DNA from: Allolobophora icterica
Taxonomy: Eukaryota; Annelida; Clitellata; Crassiclitellata; Lumbricidae
Direction of reading: 5' to 3'
DNA: 64,000 bases
Assembly: GCA_963556255.1 (NCBI GenBank)
Contig: OY744615.1
Span: 8,626,669-8,690,668, forward strand
Positions within the stretch are counted from its first letter, which is position 1; the number at the start of each line of letters is the position of its first letter. The translations under genes and the position numbers were made by a program. The notes under the pieces were generated by a model, which had not been told where the DNA came from, ran no database searches, and saw nothing but the letters and a program-made list of their open reading frames with translations. Shown here piece after piece: positions 33,969 through 45,680 of this stretch.

Positions 33969-34399
33969 CGTTGGTGGTGGGTGTGGCGATGCTGTTATTG
34001 ATAGTGAGGAGGAGGGGAGGGATGTTGATCGTAGTTGTTGTGAAGGTGGCGGCGGTTGTGATATTGGTGCTGGTGACGGTGGTGGTATTGCTGGTAATGA
34101 TAATGAGGAGGAGGATGGTGGCGATGGTGGTGGTTGTGTGGTGGTGGTGGTGGTGATGATGCTCTGGTGTAGCATTCGCAAATGTGATAATGGTTGTCTC
34201 GGCGAAACTCCAATTATCGAAACATTGCAGCGTCGAGAATTTGATGAGAAGAATATGATGGAAATCAGGATCTGTGTTTCCAAAATAATCTTTTACTTTG
34301 AATGAAGGACCGGCGTAGAAGTTGTAATAAGAGAAGCGAAGTGAGATAACGTTTCGATATTTTATTGCTTTTCAGAAGAGACCAACAAAACGCAGTCAG

Positions 34400-34580
34400 A
34401 AACTGAGGAATGCGCAACCAGTCTATTTATATCTCTCGTCATGACTCGTTTCGAGGACATCATTACCAGAGATATATATGAAGATAGAGATATAAATAAA
34501 GATACGTCACTGGGCATCATCTTATTCATAACTCAGCGTAGTTATATAAACATTGATTGACCTACTTGGACTACAATCGT
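34400..34580 (+). promoter_or_regulatory. Promoter of nucleoredoxin-like copy C
   Basis: TATATAA at 34,543-34,549, TACGTCA at about 34,503, and the inverted TCTATTTATATCTCT pair. An extra GAGATATATATGAAGATA segment is inserted beside the right arm, so the arms are further apart than in A and B. Confidence 0.5.
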
Positions 34581-34649
34581 GGTTCTGTCTCAGTGCCAGA
34601 GTCAACATCTTCAAAGTAACTGAAGCAGGAACCTTTGTCGCCAAGTAGG

Positions 34650-34761
34650 ATGTCATCCAGTAGGACAAGTCCCATCGAGGATCTTCTGGGAACAACAGTA
34701 CTGGACGGAGAGAAGCAGTCAGTACCCGTGGCGTCGATCTGTGGAAAGGGAAAGGTACTCG
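34650..34761 (+). pseudogene. Orphan first exon of nucleoredoxin-like copy C
   Basis: A 112-base exon with ATG and a GTAAGT donor, same length and phase as exon 1 of gene A. It encodes [14 protein letters not shown]... with changes such as TT for AK and EK for KK. Homology to intron 1 of A continues through a LINE fragment and picks up a short 3' intron piece at 36,523-36,560, then stops. No CPPC exon or exon 3 was found to the end of the window. It is either a truncated duplicate or a gene with very distant exons. The promoter and donor are intact, so a short transcript is possible. Confidence 0.65.
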
Positions 34762-35224
34762 GTAAGTATGCGAACACGTATGCAAGTATGCATATCAACG
34801 TGTGAGTATGCATGCGCGTATGTATGTTAGTTTGTGAGTATTCTCGTGCCTAAGTTTGTCAGCATGTAGGTATGTCAGTAAGGAACTGTCAGTATGGTGC
34901 GAGTAATATATTAGTAAGTCTGATGTTCTCCCGTACAATAACCAGAATTTTAACATGTTACTCCCGTAATGCATTCACTAAACACTGGCTGTCAATAATG
35001 AAGATGTTCAGTTTAAAATTCGACACACAGTTTACAATGTGTTACATTTAATCCAGTCGATCAACAGTAGTTGTTTACCCCACATACCAGTGGCGTCGAC
35101 AGCTATACAATTTCAGCAGGTCGCGTCCGGGTTATGGGAGTTATTCAGTATGTCGAAGAAATTAATGTTTGAGTTTGAGGCAAAAGCAGCATAACCTTAG
35201 CATAAGCATATTAATTTAGCAATT

Positions 35225-35840
35225 GAAAACATCTTTTGGCCCGTTTGGCATCGTCCTCTGCTGGTTGGAATTCTTCCTCTGTCTCCGTCTATGTGGTCCG
35301 TGGGCCCTCCAGGTCCAAATGGGTCCCTGCTCCTTATGGGCTACCACAGGGCTATGTCCTGTGTCTTCTTCTCTATCGCATTCACACATCTGACCTTGCT
35401 CATATCCTTGCCTCATATGCCGCCATGGCCCAGCTCTATGCTGCCAAGAACATAAGCCTGATCAGTGATCATGAGAGTCCTGGAGGTAGGGGTGTCGTCT
35501 ATTCAGCTGCAGCCCAACCCTTCTAAAACCCATTTCATATGGCTGGGCACCAACCAGCAACTTACTGGCTAAGCTGGACATGGCCGCCCTCGCTGCTGCT
35601 TTCCCTCATTTCACTTTCTCCAGTATTGTTCGCGACCTTGGTGTCACCTTAGACCAAGAGCTCAGCTTTGCCCCCATATCAACCACCTCAGTCGTGCTTG
35701 CTTGTAAAAACTACGCAAGCTGCGTACTGTCGCTCGCTCCCTTACTCTCTCTGCTGCACCCACGCTTTTTTACTCCTTTGTCATATCTAGCCTCACTGTT
35801 GTTGTTCACTTTATGCTGGTCTCCCTGCTACCCGAATTTA
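35225..35840 (+). mobile_element. CR1-like LINE fragment in copy C intron
   Basis: Same LINE insertion as in intron 1 of gene A ([16 protein letters not shown], then a [20 protein letters not shown] block). It has internal deletions: the YADD segment and the C-terminal part are lost. Confidence 0.75.
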
Positions 35841-36478
35841 AGAATTTTAAAATTTAAGAATTTTAAAAATTATCCAATAATTACTAATACAGTTGCTTTA
35901 GTATTTACAGAGTCTGTGAATGAGGCTTTACTGTTGTGCTGGACAATTATTTTGACTTCCAGTTATTTTCTATGGAATTTTTTCAAAACAGACTCACGAT
36001 ATGTAGGCCTACATTTACATCCAGTGTTTAAACACCTGCTGCTTGTGCCAGCGATTTCAGCACCTGTAGAACGTATTTTTTCACATGGCAGAATTTTATA
36101 AGGCCTCACAGATCACGTCTTGGTCAGAAAATTCTTAGAGAATTGTTTTTTATAAACTGCAACAGGCATTTGGAATAACATTTCGCACGAAGAACTTTTG
36201 TAAATACGAATTCGGAATTCTCTGCAGTCTGCATTTAGAGTTGTTTTGCTTGAATAAAATAAAAGACTCATGTTTTCATTAAAATAGCGAGTAGTCCGAC
36301 TTGACAATTTTTAGTAAGAAATAGCAGTCTGGATATGATTTTGATTTTTTGAGTCTTGGTCTCGGTCTTGGTCTTGGTCTTGAGGTTTAAAGTCTTGATC
36401 GTGGTCCTGGTCTTGAGGTTCAAAGTCATAGTCTTGGTCTTGGTCTTGAGGTCTAAGGTCTTGACAACAAGACTGGTC
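35841..36478 (+). mobile_element. hAT transposon 3' remnant, plus orientation
   Basis: The translation ends VPAISAPVERIFSHGRIL, the C-terminal dimerisation motif of hAT transposases. The following 380 bases contain CTTGGT-type hexamer repeats and end GACAACAAGACTG. A second copy in the opposite direction lies at 37,331-38,000. Only the 3' end of the transposase is present. Confidence 0.65.
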
Positions 36479-36564
36479 AAATGACCTACCGCGACCTATA
36501 GTAGCGCCGCTACTGCCACATACCAAAACATAGTACGCTTGATTCCTTGATCTCTAGGTTTAGT

Positions 36565-36715
36565 ACGCGGAGTCAGTCGCTAAGGAGTTAGCGACTGACT
36601 TCATGAGTTAGCGACTGACTTAGCGACTCAGTCGACTAAGTCGCATGCTAATCGACTGACTAAGTCGCTTAGACTTATCGACTGACTTAGCGACTTGCTA
36701 TCGACTTTTCAGGTA
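36565..36715. repeat. Palindromic GTCGCTAA/TTAGCGAC repeat
   Basis: Starts with a perfect hairpin: AGTCAGTCGCTAA at 36,571-36,583, loop GGAG, and its complement at 36,588-36,600. More GACTTAGCGACT and CGACTGACTTAG units follow. It lies immediately after the point where copy C loses homology to genes A and B. Confidence 0.75.
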
Positions 36716-37330
36716 ATCAAGTATGTCTGATACCTGATAACTAAACAATATAATGCATTTTGCAGCATACTGTACTCACCGTACGATCATTTCCGTGGGC
36801 ATTAGATGGAACCCATACGGGCTCTATTCGAGTCCAATATTGGAATATGGGCTCCACTCCATGTGGGCACGCAGACAGAGGACTTTGGAGATTAATGTTA
36901 ATGTGAATTCGTGAAATTGAGCGCTTGATAAATCGAATGAAGTGAGGGGGGATATATAGCAGTATGCCCGATATTAAGGCCAACCCTGCAGTTGGCCGAA
37001 ACTGCTGATGCGTGCCTCTTTCAAGCAGTAGTAGAGAACGAGAATCATATACTCAGGCACTTATTGCCAGTGTGAGCATTGTAGAAAAAACTTCAAAAAG
37101 ACTTAACTGTTGAACTCCTAAGAAAGACTAGGGGGTTGAACCCCAACCTCCGGCCCCGATAATTCTAACCCTGCTCAGAGGCGCCGGAAGCGTGACGCAC
37201 TGGACGCACGTGCGTCCACTGCCGTCTACCCACCAAATAAAATCCATACAAGGATTAGGCATCGCATCGCTATTTTTTACAATTGCACTATGTAATTTTG
37301 GTTTACCGTACAGTAGGCTATGTATAAATA
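36716..37330. other. No supported gene
   Basis: Spacer between two inverted hAT remnants. The block AAGAAAGACTAGGGGGTTGAACCC near 37,120 recurs near 39,065, so part of it is a dispersed repeat. A hAT-like word CAGAGGCGCCGGAAGCG is at 37,176. Confidence 0.4.
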
Positions 37331-38000
37331 ACAGTCTTGTTGTCAAGACCTTAAACCTCAAGACCAAGACCAAGACCAAAACTTTGAACCTCGATCGATA
37401 CCAAGACCAAGACTTTGAACCTCGAGACCAAGACCAAGACTTTGAACCTCGAGACCAAGACCGAGACCAAGACCCAAAAATCACATTCAGTCCAAGACGT
37501 CTTTTTCTTACAAAAAATTGTCAAATCAGACAACTCGCTATTTTAATGAAAACGTGAGTCTTTTATTTTATTCAGGCAAATTAGCTTTAAAATGCAAACT
37601 GCTGAGAATTCCGAATTCGTGTTTACAAAATTCCTTCATGCAAAATGTTATTCCAAATGCCTTTTGTATTTTATAAAACCAATTCACTCAGAATTTCTGA
37701 CCAAGACGTGCGTTGTGGGGCCTCATAAAAATTCCGCCGTGTGAAAAAAATACGTTTTACAGATGCTGAAGTCGCTGGCACACACGGTAGCTTTTCAAGC
37801 ACTGGGTGTAAATGTACAAATCGTGAACCTTTTTGAAATCCTCCCATGGTTTATCTGGCTTCAGAAAAGTCTCGGCAGGGCTTCCAGACACAGCATAACT
37901 TAGCTGCTGCTGCTGCCGATGGGTTTTCCTGACCAACAAGACTTGCATCCGTCCGTAGGTATTTGTCGTAGGTTGTGATGCAAACAGTCTTGTTAAATTT
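37331..38000 (-). mobile_element. hAT transposon 3' remnant, minus orientation
   Basis: Inverted counterpart of 35,841-36,478. It opens CAGTCTTGTTGTCAAGACC, continues with GACCAA hexamer repeats (KTKT..LNL-type frames), and shares TTTAATGAAAACGTGAGTC and GAATTCCGAATTCGT words. A third partial copy of the hexamer block is at 38,035-38,165. Confidence 0.65.
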
Positions 38001-38225
38001 TTAAATTCTTGAGTTTTGCTAAATGACTGTTCATATTGACAGCCGGTCTTGGTCTTGCTTTTGCGAGACCAAGACCAAGACTTTGAACCTCAAGACCAAG
38101 ACCAAGACTTTTGGTTTCAAGACCAAGACTTTTAAAAACGAACTCGAGTGCACTCGAGACCAAAACTTGTGTGAGCATTGGCACCTTTGGCGCCATGGCT
38201 CCCGGGCCCCTGGCCAAGAGATACA

Positions 38226-38365
38226 GTCCAAGTCGACAAAGTCGACCAAGTCGATCGTTTGTTTGCCAAGTCGATCGAGTCGACGAGAGGTCGACTAGTC
38301 GACAAAGTCGATCGAGTCGATCGTCGGCCGAGTCAAGTCGATCGTAGCAGGTCGACTCGATCGAT
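38226..38365. repeat. AGTCGA-rich satellite-like stretch
   Basis: Dense GTCGA/TCGATCGAGTCGAC words, many self-complementary. Base composition differs sharply from surroundings. Confidence 0.8.
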
Positions 38366-38569
38366 CACGGGGTATAGGTGGAAGGGGTCTCAATAAACAC
38401 TGGAAACAGTTCACAACACTGAAATTAAATTAAAATAACTAAATTATTGTTTTTATTATTAAAATAAATAAATTATTTTTAGTAGCTATATAAAAAGGTG
38501 CCGGAACGCCGTTCCGGCTGAAAAAAGCACTGATTGCAGTATGAGAATTGTAGAAAAAAGACTGGGGGG

Positions 38570-38993
38570 CAGAGGCGGCGCTACACCAGGGCGCGCCAGG
38601 GCAAATGCCCTGGTAAAAAAGCCTTTGCCCTGGTCGATGCCCTGCCAGAATTTCTGCCCTGTCCAGAATTTGTTCCGGCATATTTGTTATATCCTGATAT
38701 ATAAATTCACTTAATTAACTGAAATGTTAAAATTTGCTTTACAAACGTTGAAATGTCAAAAAGCGGTCAGTTTCCGGGGGCTTCGCCCATCTGACCTCCT
38801 GGCTGTAGCCTGTAGGCAAAAATTAATATAATAGTGCTCGGGGCGATTTATGGCAAGCGCGGTAGCGCGATCGTATATGGTCAACATTTACACTCGCGCT
38901 ATCGCGCTCTCCATAATTCGCCCTCTGCACTGGTTACTTGTATGACTGCCCTGGCTATGCCCTGGTTACAAAAAGTGTCTGACGCCGCCTCTG
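38570..38993. mobile_element. hAT-type MITE
   Basis: 424 bp with inverted ends CAGAGGCGGCG and an 8-bp duplication CTGGGGGG at 38,562-38,569 and 38,994-39,001. Internal GCCCTGG words cluster near both ends. No transposase. Confidence 0.8.
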
Positions 38994-39001
38994 CTGGGGG
39001 G

Positions 39002-39339
39002 TTAGACCTTGATTCATGTGGAGTTTTGGGGTGCAATTAAGACTTTACTATGGGGTCCTAAGAAAGACTAGGGGGGTTGAACCCTCCCAACCCCCGACAA
39101 TTCTCACCCTGACTGATTGTAATGTAAAAGTAAATCTTCGAAATTTATCGAAAGTGCCACACAAACACCGCTTGAGGGAAACCAGCTTACACCGGCGCTA
39201 CCGGTATGTCAAATCAAGTCCGCAATATGCCCTAGGACCTAACCATGCAGGTTGCTCTGTCCGTTCCGGTGTCAGGTCAGAATCCGGGGAGTTCAAGCCG
39301 CTGAAATATCGAGAAAATGATACAACGGTGGTAGGCCTA
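39002..39339. other. No supported gene
   Basis: Contains the dispersed AAGAAAGACTAGG block. The 120-residue plus-strand frame over it runs into a LINE fragment and has no recognisable domain. Confidence 0.35.
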
Positions 39340-39560
39340 ATCAGTGATGATAGTGGTTGTGTGGTGGCGCAGGAATAGAATCAGGAAAGGGTATACCTTC
39401 AAGAGTTCAGTTTTCAGTCGTGAGGGGAAAGCGACGGATTGGAGTGCAAGAGGAGGAGAGGTGAAATTAACAGACGAGATTGAAGGATGAGCAAACTGGC
39501 GGAGATCTTTTGGAAGATCATTCCAAAGGTTATTGAACCTCTCCGGCTTATCTGGGAGCT
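39340..39560 (-). mobile_element. LINE 3' fragment, minus strand
   Basis: Minus-strand translation gives NNLWNDLPKDLRQFAH and ALQSVAFPSRLKTELLKV, the LINE C-terminal signature. Confidence 0.65.
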
Positions 39561-39579
39561 CGTTTAGTCATACGTAGGC

Positions 39580-39775
39580 CTACGTGCGTTCCCTCCGCTC
39601 TGCGGGGAAAAGGGTAGGCCCTACTTTTAGTCCACTTAATTCACTCGTTCCACGACTATGCAAAGTCAAGCTTTTTCAGTGGTGGAACAGACTTCCCTAA
39701 GAGCTCCGCTTGAGCCCTGGGTTCCCCCGGCCTCTTACTAATCTTAAAACTGTAGGCCTACTATTTGAACGTAAT
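39580..39775 (+). mobile_element. LINE 3' fragment, plus strand
   Basis: Encodes FQWWNRLPEELRLSPGFPRP and LTNLKTVGLLFE, again the LINE C-terminal signature, in opposite orientation to its neighbour. Confidence 0.6.
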
Positions 39776-39784
39776 AATAATAAT

Positions 39785-40062
39785 TAATAATAATCTTCGT
39801 TTAATATCTTCAAACTGACAATTACGCAGTATGATTACAAATCAGTACGAACGGATGATCACAACTTATTACAGGAGTCGAATTTAACTGCATACGGCTG
39901 CCTTGCAAGGCGCCCATCACGTACTATGGGCCTACATCTCACTTACACAAACGCGCCATCTCGCGAATTGATAGGCTGAGTGGACCTGGAGGGTTACGGG
40001 AGGCGATCCCGCTACCTCTTGCACTTCACGCCAGTGATGTTACCAATACTCTGTGACTTTTT
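39785..40062 (-). mobile_element. tRNA-derived SINE, family 1 (minus strand)
   Basis: Reverse complement of the copy at 29,882, including the AAT-rich tail at its left side and tRNA-like head at its right side. Confidence 0.75.
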
Positions 40063-40089
40063 ATCTATGACTTTTCATCTATCCAGTTA

Positions 40090-40265
40090 TCTATCTTGTG
40101 TTCCTTAAGCCCTATAAAAGGTGATTTCTAATTGATCGTCTGCCTGTAAGCCTAGGCCCCTATGTTTCTCAGTCTACATGCACTACTCTATGGACTCCCC
40201 CCCCCAGCTGGTGTCGGGAGCGCGTCTGAGTAGTTCCCTATACAAATCCTCGAATGAATGAATAA
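40090..40265 (+). other. Gene A intron 2-like remnant plus LINE tail
   Basis: TGTGTTCCTTAAGCC...AAAGGTGAT...CTAATTGAT...GTCTGCCTG matches intron 2 of gene A at 5235-5290. It is followed by a LINE 3' tail (GGGAGCGCGTCTGAGTAG, GAATGAATGAA). It may be the last trace of the missing half of copy C. Confidence 0.4.
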
Positions 40266-40670
40266 TGCCCCTTCTGTGAAACATTCCCTGTTGTTCCCAG
40301 TTATATTATATTAGCTATTGGTCATGGAAGCAATTGGAGTAAGCAGTCTGGATTATAAAAGAACTACCGATCACGGCTCTGTATGACTCAGGGGTATGAC
40401 TGAAAGTTTAAAAAATACGTCATAATATGTAGAATCAATTAATAATATAACATCTTTGGGTATTCGATTATCGCTCACTGATTTGTATCGTTAGTTGCTT
40501 TGTAGTTGTATAATAATTATACTAAAATTCGGTAGGAAGCAATGAATTGTAGTGTTTTAAAATTAAACTAGCGTGGATTGTTTACCTGATCGCTTGATAG
40601 TGGATTATTTGCATAATCGGTTGTTAAATTAATGTTCGGTAGCTTAGCCGATGATTCTGTGGATATCCAT
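40266..40670. other. Upstream region of the NCOA5-like gene, no gene seen
   Basis: AT-rich DNA without repeats matched elsewhere in the window. Confidence 0.4.
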
Positions 40671-40674
40671 GCGC

Positions 40675-40777
40675 TATAAATTACCGAAGATTGGCGCCTG
40701 TTGTGTTTTATTTTAAATTGTTTGAATTGCTGTTTGTTACGATTAATGTTACCATGATGAGCCACACTGAAACATTA
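40675..40777 (+). promoter_or_regulatory. Candidate promoter and first exon of the NCOA5-like gene
   Basis: TATAAA at 40,675-40,680 is followed about 75 bases later by ACCATGATG (ATG at 40,754) and a strong donor, ATTA|GTAAGTAT at 40,778. Splicing these eight codons to an acceptor ending at 42,814 stays in frame with the main coding sequence and would add 12 residues before its ATG. Splicing to the alternative acceptor at 42,806 would not be in frame. Confidence 0.4.
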
Positions 40778-41439
40778 GTAAGTATACGATAAGTTATGGC
40801 CTTTGTGGGGTCGTTCCGAATCTCCGAAAACGTTGCAAATGTAGAACAGGCCGATTTCTCGAAAACAGTTTTATAGAAAGCGGTCGAAATCCGAAAACTA
40901 TTTGAATTCTAATACATGACATACACCTAGCGTGGCCTTTATGTATCTCATGAGACCACGTATGTGCATCTTAATTAGGCTTCTTAGTTTCGATTTCGCG
41001 GATCCGGCAGAAATTCGTTTGGGGGATTCTGGTTTTGGGAATTCGGTACGCACCCGCGTAAGTTAGTAAGTAGAGACACCTTGTTACCTTACACTGACTT
41101 TTACAAGAAAAGCAATGCAAAACTTATATTTTGTGTATACTTTGGGTATTACTTTTTCTTACGATGTTGTGCTGTATTTCTAGGACATATGTTTATTTTA
41201 AAAACATGCAAATTCAGTACATCATAATCCGATAAGCATTTGAATGCACAATTGGGCCAAAGTAAGGTGAAAGTAAAATATTTAATCTTGTGTGATTTAA
41301 ATGGTGATGGCAAGTTAGCAAGCTGAGCCTGTTTATGGAAAGTAAGGTAATCACAAAGACTGAGTGCCTGTGTATGTAAACAATACGGTTGCCAATGACT
41401 TTGCTCCAGTTGAGCACTGCTACCGACCATCCACCTCCC

Positions 41440-41700
41440 ATAGAGTAGTGGTAACATCACTGGCGTGAAGAGCAGTAGGTAATGGGATCGCTTCCCGCAA
41501 CCCTCCATTCAGCCTATCATTTGCGAGATGGCGCATTGTTAAAATGAGATGTAGGACGTGATGGGCGCCTTGCATGGCTGCCGTATACAGTTAAATTCGA
41601 CTCCTTTAATAACTTGTGATCATCCGTTCATACTGATTTGTAATCATAAGTTGCGTAATTGTCAGTTTGAAAATATTAAACGAAGATTATTATTATTAAT
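41440..41700 (+). mobile_element. tRNA-derived SINE, family 1
   Basis: Close match to the 29,882 copy, ending AAACGAAG plus ATT units. Confidence 0.75.
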
Positions 41701-42800
41701 AATGCAATTCATTAAATAAGTAAGTAACGAACACAAACTTTTATTAAAAATATCGTAAGAAATGCGTATTTGTTCCAAATTTGTATTATATAAATTGAGG
41801 TTTTTATGAGTGTTGAGGTAATCGGAAGTGTAATTTTGTGATTTTGCTCTATACAGTGCACCCGTTCTTGGCACTTTAGGGCCTACAGTCAACCATGTTC
41901 ATTACAAAGTACTCACTAACTGTGGAGCAGTTTAAATGTTTGTAATATTATAATTTGGTCATTTCACATCAGATCAACACCATGACCCGGCTTCACCATC
42001 TCCGAGTTTGATTAAATCTGGCAAGGCAATAGAACCAAGTGAGAAACTCTCAAAACCAAAATTTTAGATTTTTGTGTCAACCGGTGTCTGAGATATTGGT
42101 CTCAGCTCCTATTGCTCCTAGAAACAAATGTAAGGTACCAAATTAAAGCTGTGTGAATGCTCTATATGGACAAGGCATCTAGAAATAGTTATTTTAAGTA
42201 ATCAGAAAAATGTGAGCAAGTGTAACCTAGTAACCCTGACCCAGGTCACTTTGTACTCTTGTGCTTTTATGAACTTTCCATTCAAAGATCTCATTCTTCT
42301 AAACAACTGGTTAAAATTTCAGAGTGGTATCTCAATAGTCGTTTTGGATAAGTAGCTCCAGGCTCTTAGCCAGAAATAAAGAGTAGGGCATCCAAAAGCA
42401 GTCAAAGTCGTGACAACCCGATGCCATGAGTGTATGAAGTCACGACTGCCCGATGCTGCGACCGTACGAGCCGGACTGCAAAAGTCTGCTATGCCCCTAC
42501 ACTGAATGACTTTTGGGTTTTCATCACAATTGTAACAGTTTTGTTTTATATACAATGATACAAACAACAATCTGTTGACTTCAGATTGTAATTTTTAATT
42601 CCCTTATTTGATTATTATAGCTTAGGCAACAGAAATTTATTTGTTATCAATCCAAACTCCTATAATTATTCGTAAGGTCCAGGTATTTATATAGTCAAAT
42701 CAGTTACCAATTACCATGAAACAACCTCATCTAATTGACACTTGGTCATTAGATAGTGGTGCTTAATAAATGCGTGATGACAGTAATCTACAATCTTTCT
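41701..42800. other. Intron-like DNA, no gene seen
   Basis: Unique AT-rich sequence between the candidate first exon and exon 1 of the NCOA5-like gene. Confidence 0.4.
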
Positions 42801-42826
42801 GTTGTAGATTTTAGATAGAGACAGCA

Positions 42827-45616
42827 ATGGATGGTAGACATGCTCCACCATTTGGTCTTGGATTGCCTCCACGACCACCACTCCTCGTTCGAGACAGGTC
42901 ACCACTTAGAAATGCAGATAAGTAAGTGACTTACTCTGAGGCCAAAAGCGATTCGAGCTTTTCTTGCTAATGGATGATGTTTTTCCTGAGTATCAACACA
43001 GGATGCCATGGCGGCCATTTCCCCACTTGAAATTCTAGACACAGAAGTGTATTTAGCCTCACAGTTTTAACCCGATTTTTATTTCTTTATGTCATGCTAC
43101 TAAAACAGCTAACAAGGAAGCAAAGTGGCTCACAGAGAACAGGAATGGCTACCAAAAACCAAGACATCTTGCAAAGAATAAAAGCGGTTCACAAAGAACC
43201 AGAATGACTGACAGAGAACCAAAATGGCTCATGAACAAACACAAAACGGCTTACAAAAACATTAAAAGGCTCACAAAGAATTCAACCTGGCTTGTCCATG
43301 ATTTTTAATTGCAACTTGATTGATTAATGTATTAATCATAACATCCATTGTCTAGTGATGCATACATTTATAAGAACTTTGTGATGTCTTTTCACACCTT
43401 TAGTTTTTTGTATTTTACTTGTATTATTTATTGAAAATGAAATTTAATTTAATTATATTGTACGTGAGATACAGTGTGAAAAAGTTGCCCTCGATTTTAA
43501 CACGGTTTCGGAATTAAATTTTTTCCGTTTTCAGGCATGCCGATGGTTTGCCGCGGATACGACGCACCAGATTTGATGATCCATTCAACAGTAGCATTTT
43601 ACCTCCTCCTCCTCCTCCTGACCCTTACAGGTGACTATCGACGTGATTGCAGCTTGGTTTTTGTGTGCCATCAGTTTATGCCTTGTGCATTATACAATGG
43701 CAATATATAGAAAGTTGATAATCAATAATAAAACTAGTAATATCTTTTGGCCACATTGCACTGTCTTGTCTGTGAAAAATATATCATGTAACATTGCATT
43801 TAAACAGTTTAAAAAGATGATGAAATGGCTAATTGTGAAAAATGCCATCATGAAATACGTTATAAGAATTTAGTGACCCTGTTAATGAGACTTGTTGTCA
43901 TTTAGGTCTCTGTTGTTTATATGTGCTTGGTAATATTTTTCTTTGAATGACCATAATTTCGATTTGATATTTGCTATTCAATAAACATCAATAAACAAGT
44001 AAGGTCACCAGTCACACATACCAACAGAATTGCAGCCAAGTTCACGTAGCCATAATGTTCATAGACATTAGCTGTCTGGTTGTAAAGCACAGTCACTGTG
44101 GCCTGCACTCTTAATTGTAATTGCTAGTTCTTATTTATATAGCGCCTCCGAGAAAAGTGTTTCAGAGGTGCCTCTGACCTGATGATGGAGGACGAGTATC
44201 GAATAGAAGAAGTCTTCAGCTGCTTGCAAAATAGAGGAATAGAAAGGAGACAAAGCTCATGTCGCAGATTGCATGGAAGTCTCTTCCGGAATGAGAATAT
44301 ATGTTAAGAATAGGGCTGTACCGAATAGGTGATTATCACTATTCGGCCGAATACGAATAGTTGGACCAACTATTCGGCCGAATACGAATAGTGTACAAAA
44401 TAGGTCTACCGACAACATTCAAAATTTCAACTGTAAGGAAAAGTTTCAATTCAGTAAATTTAATACATAAACTAAAAGTAAACAGTTAACTAAATGTAAT
44501 TTTTGCATCCTTCTGCCAGTCTGTGTAAACTAGAAATGGAACTGATTTAACTAAACTTAGAAATTGTCACTTAATGTTCACTCCACTCGCTTTAGCAGCC
44601 GCATATGCAGAAACAGATGTCACGTGACCACTATTCGTATTCGGTCCGACCGCTACTATTCGGCCGAATACCGAATAGCTATTTGGCCCACTATTCGGCC
44701 CCAAAGCGAATACGAAGCGAATATTCGGTACAGCCCTAGTTAAGAATATATCTTAAGAATATATCTTAAGAATATATCTCAAATATGTATCAACGTTGCA
44801 CTTTGTGCATTGGCTATTCATCGACCAAGGATCTCAGTCTAAAACCTGTTCTACAGTGCACAAAACATTGCATTCATTTCAGCTGCTCCTTGCTCAACTA
44901 ATTTTTGTAATCCTGACCAATCATGTGCACCTTTGGTAAATATAATAATAATAATAATAAACTAAGTCTCTACCAGCGCTTGTCTTTAACCATTTAGCAG
45001 CTCCTCCACCTCCTCTCTCTCTGTCAACCTGACTTGGATCATCCCTTGACATCTCTGGATGTCAAGGGATGATTATATCGAGGGTCTCTCTGACATGACA
45101 CAGTGCTCTTGAATAAACTGGTGCCCTGCTCTTAACATTTATTTAGTGTTTTTAGATTTGAAGATTACAATGTTGCACATCAATTGCAATTGCTTTCTGC
45201 AGGTTCTTTATGTAACACCAAGCACAACACCAATGAAAACTTGCCATCCCAGAATAAATGCCATTGTTAATTTTTTTATAAATCCTGAGGTAGAAATCCC
45301 TCTGGGCAAAAAATAACTTTAGCAAGTTCATTCAGCCATTCATATTTGCAGAGCATTTTGTTTATATCGAGGAAGAACCTTAGTTACTTGTGGTATAAAA
45401 TAATGATAATTGTTGAAGCATGTCGACGAACTTTTCAGAACGACTCAACCACGGCGCAGTCTTCTTGAGACACCAGGAATTGTTCCGTCTGTGATGCCAA
45501 CATTAGTGACACTGCCTGATGTCGAAGTCATCATCCTTGACAACAAACAACGGTTGTTATTCGCTTGTATTTTATGCTAGCAAATGTAGATAGAACTGAA
45601 TATGTTAGCCATACAC

Positions 45617-45680
<64 letters not shown>

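Noticed and set aside
41149..41508. 119-residue minus-strand ORF
   Set aside because: Runs through a SINE head and intron-like DNA; no domain, no conservation between SINE copies.
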